From Triparma columacea (Eukaryota > Sar > Bolidophyceae > Parmales > Triparmaceae), in contig BRYA01000638.1 of NCBI GenBank assembly GCA_030267965.1, positions 10,106-74,105 on the forward strand: DNA of 64,000 nucleotides. Direction: 5' to 3'. A model generated the notes under the pieces. The model saw nothing but the letters and a program-made list of their open reading frames with translations, searched no databases and had not been told where the DNA came from. How positions within the stretch are numbered: the first letter of the stretch is position 1; every line of letters begins with the position of its first letter. A program made the translations under genes and the position numbers. Shown here piece after piece: positions 34,201-43,999 of the stretch.

Positions 34201-37200
34201 CCCCTGATAATTCTCTGCATTTGGCAAGCCATAAGGTTCTCCTGCGCCAGCTTCTCCTCCTTCTCCACCCTCTGCCTCTCTACCCTCCTAAACTGCTCCA
34301 ACATCCTCGTTTCCTTCGCTCGCACCTCCTCCACCTCCCTGAGCTTCTCATTCGCCTCCCTGAGCCTCCTCTCCTTGTCCATGAGTAGCACGTCGGCCTT
34401 ATTCTTCTCTGCCCTCAGCCTCTCTTGGGCTTTCTCTCTCTCGTCTACAATCCGTTCTTCGAGCAGGTAGGCCTCTTCCTCCTTCCTGCTCACCTCCTCC
34501 TCCAGCGTCCTAACTCGATCCTCAAGTTCTCTCTTGATCATTACACCCATCCTTATCCTCAAGGCCTTCCCCCTGGCTCTGATTCCCCTGAAGAAGGTCT
34601 CGATCTTTATTGCCGCCCTCCTCCTTTCATCTTCCTTGTGTCTTGTGAACCACATCATTTTCCTCCTCTTGTAGGCGCTTCGCCGCCGGAAGCAACACTG
34701 GATCTTGAGGGCCGAGCTCTTTTCTTGCTCCATCTCACGATTCTTTCGAAGCCTGTTCTTTGTTTTTTTGTAAACGAGGAAACCCCTCACTGTTGCCTGC
34801 AGCGTCATTGCGGCGGCAAACCTGGCGTCCTGCTCGGCCCTAACCTGGAAATTCCAGCTGAGAGGGCTCCCAGGGCTCGCGGACCGCCTAACGTTGAACC
34901 TTGTGACATCAAGGAATACCGGCGGCGTGTCGCTCACGCTTTCTTGCAGGTTTTTGAGCAAGCCCAGCTTCGACATGTCAACTCCGGCATGTCTGACAGC
35001 CTTGATAGCCTTTACAAGCCTCTCTCTGTGCGGTCTGAAGCCAATCCCAAGGCACCCGAAGTCTTCATCGTTGCTTTCCGCGAGGTCCGCACCAGTCACC
35101 CCAGCATCTAAAAATAGTTGCGAGTACCTCACGAATCCCAAGTAAGCCAGAAGTAGTGAGGCCGCAGTTTCATCAAGTGTGTGCAACGGAGCCCGCACAC
35201 TCTTCCCGTTGGTTCCTGCCTTGGTGCGCTGGAACATGCTTTTGGACAGGATGTTCTGAGTGCTCAGCAGATCATCGTTGTTGTTGTCGTAATTATTTTT
35301 ATTGTTCGCAGTAATTCCCTCCTCATCGTCCTCGAAGTCATCATCGTACGTGTCCTTAGTCATCGCTGACGGAAGCCTGACTCTCCCGTTCGTTTCTACT
35401 TCTTCAAACTCCTCCTCCTCCTCCTCCTCCTCCTCCTCCTCCTCCTCCTCCTCCTCCTCGAAATCATCCTCTTCGTAGTCCACAGCAGTCTGCTCAGTAA
35501 CAGTCTGTATACTTTCGCTCTGGATCGAAGGATCATCAACCTTCTCCGCCCTCTCTTGTCTTGTCACCACCTCCTCCTCCCGCAGCTCGGTTTGCATCGT
35601 CAAAGTTGAGATGGCCCGATCCATTTCGGGTGGAGGAACGATATCAACATGGGGAGGCGACGATGCACGGTCTGGCGACAGCGGCACTGGCTGTTCACCT
35701 CGTTCATTAGGGGTACTAGTCTCGGGTACCTCCTCATGCCTGCTGATGACACTGTCCTCAGGGCCTACCCACATTCCCCCCTCATCATTCCTCTTCTTCT
35801 TAAGCCTCATACCGCGCTCCTTCATCCTGTGGAGCTCGACGCCCTCAAGGAGAAGCTTGTGCCCTATCCGGATGGCATCGGAAGGTTCGGGGCAGGTAGG
35901 AGAATTCGGGTCGGGTGGGAATGAGTCAGGGTGCTCAAAAAGATCATTGACCTGGACTACGTAGGCCCCACCATTTCTTGCAATATAACCAACAACTTCG
36001 GCCGTGATGGCCCCGCTGAAGTCGCTCCAAGGTCCCAAGATGACAATACTTTCTCCCACCCATCTGTAAGGAGTCTGATTGATCTCTGACTCGCTAAGGA
36101 GCGGGCTTGCCGCCCTCAAAAGTACGTCCCTCGCCGGGCTTCCGGGTGGAGAGCTTCCGACCGGGCTCAAAGGGTTTCCCACTGTCGTGTTGAAGGCGGT
36201 CATGCTCAAGGTTCCAGCGGTGGCACCCATTACAGAAGTATTTTGTTCCGATTCAATCTCCGCAGTTTCGCTTTGGCCTGCAGCAACCTTTGCCGTCGTC
36301 GACGACGCCGCCCGCTTTTTTCGTCTCAGAGACCTGGCCGCGCTCCCGTGTATCGGACTACCGATATTTAGAGTTCTAAACAACTTACTAGTCTCCTTCT
36401 CTAGGATGTGGAGAGTGGCTAAGTGGGGATTCACCGAATTCCGTGGTCGAGAGATGGGGGCTGAAGTCGGTCGGAAAGTGTTGGCTAGGTTTGCATTCTT
36501 TCTGGCGCTCGCTCTTCTTGAAGGGGAAGAATGCGGCCTGTTGGAGCCCTCCGTGGATCCTCTCTTCACGGGCCTGGCAGACTGGGGCCTGGCAGACTGG
36601 GGCCTGGCAGACTTAGGCCTCCCAGATTGAGGCCTTTTGGACGTCCTCACGGGGCTCTTGGCACTCTGAGGCCTCAACTTTCTGTGCTCGACCCTAGCCT
36701 TGGTGGACGTGGGCCTCGCTGATTGTGGCCTCTTCCTAGCAGGTGGCGGGGAAACCTCCGAATTTCCCGTGTAAAGCAAGTCCCTTGTCAAGGAACGATC
36801 AGTTTCGACTTCCGACTCATCTATGGCCCAGGCGTTCTTATTCACTGGCCTCCTCAAGCTTCCTCCCATCACCCTATCCTTCTGCTTCCTCTTCTGGTGC
36901 CTCTTCAGGCTCCGGGAGGGATTGCCCTGCATTGGAAGGGGGGGTGAAATCTCTTCAATGCTCGAATCTATTGTCCCATCGTCGAAGAACTCATTGCTCT
37001 GCTTCCGGTTCTTGTAGCTTGTCCCGAAGGAATCCCGAAGCTGGTTCGTTTTGGTGGAGCTGTACACGAAATCCTTAACATTGGCACGCCTGGACCCCCC
37101 GTCGTCGTCACCGCCTCCAGGGTCGATTAGATAGTTGCCAAACCTCTGCTTCATCTTAAGGAGCTGCAGGAGGGAGGGGGGGTTGAGCGACATGATGAAG

Positions 37201-37417
37201 CAGCAGTGTGGATGGAAGCGGGGACCATCCAAAACTCAGCACCACCCAACACAGACCCCCCTATCACCCCATCACTCACCATATTCGGGGGAGGCAACCT
37301 CTTCTTCTTCTTTTTCCTTCCACCATCCCTAGCTTCGGTGTGCTTCTTGGCCATTAACCTCTTCCTCTCAAGCTCATCCCCGAAGTTCTCGAGCATAATT
37401 ACATTCGCTCTCGACAT
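31287..37417 (-). CDS. Giant SAM / IQ-motif / WW-repeat scaffold protein
   Basis: Exon 1 (37280-37417) joins a single ~5.9-kb exon (from 37163), giving ~2000 aa. In order: a Lys-rich start; RPQSA(R/K) repeats (~36540-36720); a small beta domain around VGESIVILGPWSDFSGAITAEVVGY; a poly-Glu run (35407-35459); a SAM domain (LLLAYLGFVRYSQLFL...GFRPHRERLVKAI, ~34960-35170); IQ motifs (MTLQATVRGFLVYKKTK, ALKIQCCFRRRSAYKRR and others); long charged coiled coils; then six WW domains (MYYYNHLTEESSWEIP, PFYYNIITGDSTWSKP, TFYYNDRSGESRWEQP, EFWYNEKTGESVWEKP, VYYFNKVTQESSWEKP, KYYFHTVTKESRWDS). It probably binds calmodulin and proline-rich partners, perhaps at cilia. The end is unreliable: a 35-N gap sits just before the stop. 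Confidence 0.8.
31326..31360. other. Assembly gap (35 N)
   Basis: Thirty-five N bases lie in the last codons of the SAM/IQ/WW gene, next to a run of 14 C (31371-31384) that probably broke the assembly. The C-terminus of that protein after the Gly-rich segment is therefore not known. Confidence 0.95.
35407..35461 (-). repeat. (CCT)n coding microsatellite, poly-Glu
   Basis: About 17 uninterrupted CTC/TCC triplets (GAG on the coding strand) give a poly-Glu run in the SAM/IQ/WW protein. It is bounded by EEDDFEE and FEEVETN. Its length is likely to vary between strains. Confidence 0.85.
36560..36730 (-). repeat. Coding 15-bp repeats, RPQSAR motifs
   Basis: Near-perfect 15-bp units of the type GGCCTGGCAGACTGG (plus-strand sense) encode RPQSARPQSARPQSARPV. 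Looser RPQSA(K/G) copies on both sides bring the total to about eight. Elsewhere similar PQSAR motifs are found in disordered parts of ciliary and cytoskeletal proteins. Confidence 0.75.
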
Positions 37418-37582
37418 TCTCCCGCCCGACGTTGGGCTTGGGAGCGGTTAAAATTTACTCTTTAGGATGCCACTGAATCAAAAAAGTGGGCTGCTCCGAG
37501 AAGATCAGATCAGAAAGATGAAAGTCCCACATGACAAAGTTGGAAAGCCAGGCAACACCACAACCTGTCGCGATCTTAAATC

Positions 37583-40500
37583 ATGGGAGTGCCAAAGGTA
37601 TGTATATGTTGTGCCGAAGAGCTCTTGTCAGTCGATTTTGATTCAAGTTGATTCAATCTTATGAAAGGAGCGAAAGCTCGACTTAGCGGTCAACGAGTTT
37701 TCTAAATTTGGGCTTCACCAAGGGTGTCTTTGTACTCTACTCCCGACCACTTTTTACAAGAGGCCCAATTCTAACCTCTTACTATGCCCCCCAAACTCCT
37801 ACCCCACCCAGTTTTATAGATGGATCTCGGAGAGATATCCGAAGATAAATCAGATAATTTCAGACACAACCTTGTTGCCGCCTATTGACCATCTCTACCT
37901 CGATATGAACGGAATTATTCACGGAGCAACCCACCCTCCGAGTGTAGACCTCCTTGATGGGGGGGGGCTTTCTGATAAGGACATGATGTATGGCATAATG
38001 CATTACCTCAACAGGATTGTCGATATCGTCAAGCCCAAGGAGTCTCTATACATGGCAATAGATGGCGTGGCGCCGCGCGCGAAGATGAACCAGCAGCGCT
38101 CCCGCCGCTTCCGCTCAGCGAAGGATATGGAGGATGAGAAGCAGGAGAGGCTTGCTAAGGGGGAGGTAAGGATGGGCAAAATATAGCAGCATAGCCATGA
38201 CGCCACTAACACACAATCCCCCCCTGCTCTCGCCGCAGGTCCTTCCCGAGCGTCAGGATGGAGGGGGGGTCTTCGACTCCAACTGCATCACCCCGGGCAC
38301 GCTCTTCATGAAAAAGGTCAGCGACTGCATTAAGTACTTCATCCGCAAGAAGATCAAGGAGGACCCCATGTGGAGGAACCTCAAGGTTTACTTCTCGGGC
38401 CACGAGGTTCCCGGGGAGGGGGAGCACAAGATCATGCAGCACATCCGCGACATGAAGAACTCCCCTGGGTACAAGCCCAACAACCGCCACTGCATGTACG
38501 GCCAGGACGCTGATCTCATCATGCTTGGGTTGGTGTCTCACGAGCCCCACTTCACCCTCCTCCGCGAGGTCGTGAACTTTAACTCTTTCCAGAACAGCCG
38601 CAACAAGAATGCCTCCAAGGTCGTCCAGAAGCACACCAAGGAGTCGGAGTTCCAGCTCCTTCACATTTCCGTACTTCGCGAGTACTTGGACATAGAGTTT
38701 GGCCTCCACGATAAGGCCTCGCCCCCCTACAACCTCGAATCGGTTATCGATGACTTTGTCTTCATGACTTTTCTCGTGGGAAACGACTTCCTACCTCACA
38801 TGCCTACGCTCGACATTTCCGACGGTGCCTTCGACCTCCTCTTCAACACATACAAGGCGCAGCGCAAAAGTTGGGGACCCGGACAGTACCTCACTCACGC
38901 CGGGAACATCATGGACGCCACCCGCCTTGAGGCCTTCCTCAAGGTCATCGGCGCCGCAGAGACGGAAATCTTTGAGGCTAGAGAAGTCAACGAGGAGGCC
39001 TTCCTCAAGAAGAAGCGCCGCTGGGACAAGCGCGACGGTAAGGCCGCCGGCCCATCTGACGAGGAGCTCGCGGAAATAGAGAAGGAGAAGGAGAGGATCT
39101 TCCAGGACATGCTGCAGAAGAGTGGAGCGGCCACCGAGAACAAACCTGAGCTCGCCAACGGCCAAGCCAAGCCGACCAAGGACTTCAAGGGCCGCTATTA
39201 CTTCGAGAAGCTGGACATGACCCCCCTGGATACTACTAAGCACCGCCACCTCAACAAAGTCTATATGGAGGGTTTGGTCTGGTGCCTTGCGTACTACTAT
39301 AGGGGGTGCATCAGCTGGGGCTGGTTCTACCCCTACCACTATGGTCCCATGATCTCCGATCTCACCGAGCTCGACTCCATCTTCCGGACCATGAAGTTCG
39401 AGCCTGGGGCCCCCTTCCTGCCCTTCCAGCAGCTCATGGGCTGCCTCCCCCCTGGCTCCAAGGACCTCGTCCCTCGCCCCTACCAGCACCTCATGCTCTC
39501 CACCGCCTCCCCAATCCACGACTTTTACCCAGTTGAGTTTGAGGTTGACATGAACGGAAAGCGCAATCCCTGGGAGGGCGTCAACCTCCTCCCTTTTATT
39601 GACGCCGACAGACTCAAGGCCGCCATCACCGAATTCTGTCCCCCCCGCTCGCTCACCTCCGACGAGAGAAGTCGTAACACGTTCGGGAATATACTCTTGT
39701 ACACATACGACCCGTCCGTCACTACCGACGCGCCCTCTCCTAACCGTGAGATTGGCCTGAAGGATATCAACATGTGCAACTCCTCCGAGGTTATTTACAA
39801 GGAACCCGACCGCACCAACGTGTCCTTCCGCCCGGAGATCATCCCAGGGACGAAGATACCTTATCCTGGCTTCCCTTCCCTCAACGTCCTCCCCATTGCG
39901 GAGACTTCCCTGGAGGAAATTAAACTCAACTGCTTCGGGACGGAGTCCAAGTACCCCAACACCGTCCTCACCCTCCACAAGCCTCCCCAACTCCCCCCGG
40001 CGGAGGTGCTCGCTAGCAAAATTGTTGGCAAATCTGTTTTCGTCAACTGGCCCATGATGCACGAGGCGAAGGTCGTCGCCGTGACGGACGAGAACTGCGA
40101 GGCTCGTGCCAATAACAAGGTCATCAAGTGGAACCCCGAGCAGCGAGGTCGCTGGCTCCAGGAAACCACCGCTATGCAGCAGCAGTACAAAACCGGTGCT
40201 GGAGAGCCCGGAACTGGCGGAGTCGACATTGGTGACATCCAGATTCGTCTCAAGTGTGTCCCCCTTCAGGGCATGCAGAAACACACCGACGGGTCCACCG
40301 AGAAAGTCTTTGGAAAGGAAGAGGCTGATCTTCCCCTTCACATGTGCCTATGGGCTTCGCCCGCTCCCGACCCGAGGTTCGAAGTGAAGGGCCCAGACAC
40401 CCTCGAAACTCTTTTCCCAATCAACAAGCAGGTGGTCCTCACAGCTGGCAAGTATAAGGGGAATATGGGCACAGTAGTGAAGACCAGCGAAGAGGGCGGG

Positions 40501-42642
40501 AAGCAGAATGTGCACGTGAAGGTAAACATCCTGCCCCCTGAGCCCCCCTTCGGCCTAGCGATTGTAAAGTCAGTCACGGAGCAATTCGTGTCTATCATGG
40601 ATGCCGCGAGAATCCTTAAGATGCCCGTCTCGGTCCTTCACAAGGTTGCGGGCTATTTCTCTGTCGACCCTGGGCGGTACGATTTGGGCTTGAACCTCAA
40701 GTATAAGGGAGAGTACTGCGTGCTTGGGTACACTAGGGTTGCCACTCCCAACGCCTCCAAGAGCTCCAGCTCCGATCCTAACTCTGCTGCTTGGAGTGTC
40801 GGCGACAGCCTCAAGGTCGTTGGTTCCTCGCGCCCGTCCCTTGATACCGGTCGCGGCCGCGGCTTCCAAGCCCAGGAGCCGATGAAGAGGCTTGACTGGG
40901 AGTTTTCACCCAAGGCAATTCGCCTCATCGCTTCCTATAAGGCCAAGTTCCCTAAGATGTTCGAGGGACTTCAGCGTTTCCCGACCGAACGTTTCTACAA
41001 TGTCGACCAGCTCTTCGGGACCAATAACAAGGGAGAGGACACCCTCAAGACTGTCCTTGAATGGCTTTCCGCTTGTGAGACTGCCAAAATGCCCAGGGTT
41101 ATTTCCACCACCAGTGCGATTGGCAGGGACGCGGTCCTTGCCATTGAGCGGGCGAGCGAGGTGAGGTCTGCCGCAGTTAAGGCCGCGGAGCCCAAGTTTG
41201 TCGGATTGAAGGTCCCACCCACCGCCATCTTTGCCGAGGGAAGCATCGAGACCAACAACATCATGACTTCCTTCAACTCTGCTCCAGAACTTGGCGACAG
41301 AGTTGTCAACTTGAATGGCAGGGGGATTCCTTTCGGGGCCAGAGGCACAGTCATCGGAATACACAACACCAAGGGTTGCGTCGACTTGGTCTTTGACGAC
41401 GAGTTCCTCGCAGGAACGACCTTGCAGGGTACCTGCTCGAATTTTAGGGGAAAGCTCTGCATGTGGGACGGGCTCATCAAGATTGGGGCCAGGGGCGATG
41501 GTTCCACAGTCGACAAATTGATTTCACCCGGAAAGGCCAAGGAGACCGTGAAGAAGCTTGTTAAAAAGGCCGAAGAAGAAGAGAAGAAGGAGAAGAAGGA
41601 AAAACAGAAGAATGGGCAGAAGGATGTCTTTGATAAGGAGCCTGCTAGTAGTGTCAGGGCAGGGAGCGCCGGCAGGAGCACCAGCTCTGGAAAGGGCAGC
41701 AAGCTGGTCCATGCCAAGGAGGCCGTGGCCCCCGACGGTAAGGGCATTGGGTTCAACTGGGGTCCTAAGGGCAGGGGCAGGGGTAAAGTTACAGGTTTAC
41801 AGGCCAGCGCAATTGGTGGTGGTAGCGCTGTTGGCGGAGAAGGGAAGAAGAAGGCGCAGAAACTAGCACAGAAACCAGCCAAGGCTGAGTCACAAAAATC
41901 TGCCAAGATGGCCAAGGCGGACAAGGCCTCCGCCGAGGCGGGTCTCAAGAGCCTTCTAGGTGTCGGAGCTCCCGTGAAGGGGCAGATGGAAGACGCTGTT
42001 GAGTCTGACTCCGGGAGCGCAGCCAATGCCCTCAAGGGCATGTTGGGAATCGGCGGTGCTGCAGCAGCACCAGCCCCCGCTCCGGAGTCTACTCAGAAGA
42101 ACATTAAAGGATCTGACGCTCTCAAGGGAATGCTAGGAATTGGCGCGCCCGAGTCTGCGCCTGCGCCTCCACCTGCACCTGCACCAGCTCCCGCCCCTCC
42201 TCCAGCTCCAGCCTCCAAGGGCGCTGACGCCCTCTTTGCTATGCTTGGGATGGGCTCTCCCACCGAAGTCTCTCCTCCTCCTCAACCTAAGGTTTCATCA
42301 GGCTTCAACTTTAGCTACGTCGCGGAGGGACAGGCCGCGCCACCACAACAGCAGTTTGTCCAGCCCCAGGTCGATCACAACGCGATTGCTGCCATGCAGA
42401 TCGCGGAGATGCAGATGCAGCAAATGCAGATGCAGCAGATGCAGATGATGCAGATGGGAGGTGGAGGAGGACCGCCCAGGGGAGCACCGGGAAACGCCTG
42501 GGGCATGGCACCTCCACCAATGCAGCCTCCTCAAATGCCGCAGCAACCCGTCCCCGTCCCAGCGCCTGCAACGATCCCAAGGGCAACAGCGGAGAAGAAA
42601 AAGAGCAAGGGACTGGCACCTACTAGGATTGTCAAGAAGTAA
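37583..42642 (+). CDS. XRN1: 5'-3' exoribonuclease 1 (XRN1/Pacman)
   Basis: Exons 37583-37597 (MGVPK, 15 nt), 37812-38165 and 38239-42642 give 1590 aa. The start MGVPK|FYRWISERYPKINQII is the XRN signature. Catalytic acidic residues occur in LDMNGIIH (Asp36), HEVPGEGEH (178-186) and GQDADL (Asp213/215). SNCITPGT and GNDFLPHMP also match. The large central part with SH3-like and Xrn1-specific domains (VFVNWPMMHEAKVVAV) identifies cytoplasmic XRN1 rather than nuclear XRN2. A disordered tail from about residue 1150 is Lys-, Ala- and Pro-rich, has four ALKGMLGIG-like motifs, a QMQMQQMQMQQMQMMQ run, and ends basic (APTRIVKK). The enzyme degrades decapped mRNA. It is divergent from the SAM/IQ/WW gene, with ~165 bp between starts. 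Confidence 0.95.
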
Positions 42643-42708
42643 CATGTACGCGTAGTTACGCAATAAGGCAAGAAACATTTTTCATTGCGACAAATGAGTA
42701 TGTATTAG

Positions 42709-43855
42709 CTATCGTCTGGAATATATGAGGCAGTCGTGGTAGTCCCGCCCCATCACATCAGCAATCCACTCTTCACTGATGTTCGTACCGCCCACATTCA
42801 ACGATCTCAACGTCTTGTTGCACTTCTTGAGAAAGTGCAAGACTGCAGAGTTTGTTATTTTGGTACCGCCAGCGTCGATCGAGATGATTTTCTGCAGCTG
42901 CTTCGCAAGCTTTCCAATTTGTTTGCCACTCAGTAACTTGCTCCCGCTGACATTAAGCGTTTCTAAAGAGTCCCCAAAATACTTGCCGATGTGTTGCAGG
43001 CTGCTGTCCTTGAGCCCGTCACATCCCGCCAACGTGAGGTACTTCACCCTCGCATAGGCCTGAATACCTTCCATCGCGAAGCAGTCTCCTTTAATTTTCT
43101 GGCATCTCCTCGCCGAAAGGCTCTGCAGGCCTTGGCACTGCGTGAGGACAGCGTGGATGGCGACGTCCGTGATGCACTTCTGGTTGCTCATGTCGACGTG
43201 CTGGACATTGATGCCAATCGCCGACACCAGCTGCGTGCACATGGAGTTGCTGGCGGCAATCGTGCGGAAGCTGATCCTCGACCAGAGGGACCTGTGGGAG
43301 GAGGCCTGGTTGACATAGTCGTACCATCTCCTGCAGACGCTCGCGAGCCTGCAGGAGGTCACCTGGGCGGCCCGGATTTGCTTAGAGTCGCGGCTAAGGG
43401 CAGCCTCCCTGATTCCCCAGTTTCTCCGAGACAGGTCGGAGCAAATTGCGCAAGTGGCACTGCAGTGCGAGCATGTTGTCGAGGTGTCTGTGACGTCTAG
43501 TGGGGTTTTGCGATGCGGGATTTCTATCAGATAGGAGAGCACGACGAGGTCGAGATAACCTTCGAGCTCGTAAAGGGAGGTGCGAGGGGTAGAGAGGGGC
43601 GAAGAGGGGGGGGAGGAGGATAGTGAAGAGGAGGAAGCAGTTTCACATAGCTGAGGGGGGGGCGTGGACGGCCGCAAGTTGGTAGAGCATGGAGAGACAG
43701 AGGAGAGGGGCCTACAATGGAAGGCGGTTTGCTTCCCTACCCCGCTGCAGTGTTGCAAGGATTGGGTGAGAAGGGGTGGGCAGGTGCATGATCCGAGGGG
43801 AAATTTAGGGTTGTGCTTACCGAACCCACCAGAAACCCGTGGAGGAAGAGGACAT
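42709..43855 (-). CDS. F-box/LRR-like protein (AMN1/FBXL type)
   Basis: Two exons (43821-43855 and 42709-43744) encode 356 aa. The N-terminus is Ser/Pro-rich. Residues ~65-150 contain a helical region with a Cys cluster (TTCSHCSATCAICSDL) and an F-box-like end (RLASVCRRWYDYVNQASSHRSLW). Cysteine-containing LRRs follow: VQHVDMSNQKCITDVAI, LQSLSARRCQKIKGDCF, VKYLTLAGCDGLKDSSL, LETLNVSGSKLLSGKQI and LRSLNVGGTNISEEWI. A substrate receptor of an SCF ubiquitin ligase is the natural guess. The Cys cluster within the domain suggests metal binding and is unusual. The 12-residue first exon (MSSSSTGFWWVR) is a prediction; an ATG at 43758 is the alternative. Confidence 0.75.
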
Positions 43856-43999
43856 GTCCGGGGGAAGGAGTGGAGAGGGGCGGCAATTTCTACGTATTGA
43901 GTGCGAAATCAGGAAAAGAAAGGGGACTTGTTCTGGGCAAGGCGAACAAGAACAAGCCAATTTTTATTTCAGTTGGAAACGAGGAATTGAAGTGAAAAC

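Noticed and set aside
38791..40341. A long (516-codon) open frame antisense to XRN1
   Set aside because: It mirrors XRN1 codons in GC-rich DNA (stop-poor reverse frame), has no recognisable domain and no splice logic.
40995..42041. A second long antisense frame under the XRN1 tail
   Set aside because: It is produced by Lys/Ala-rich XRN1 codons that rarely give reverse stops. Composition is Ser/Pro/Leu-rich without motifs.
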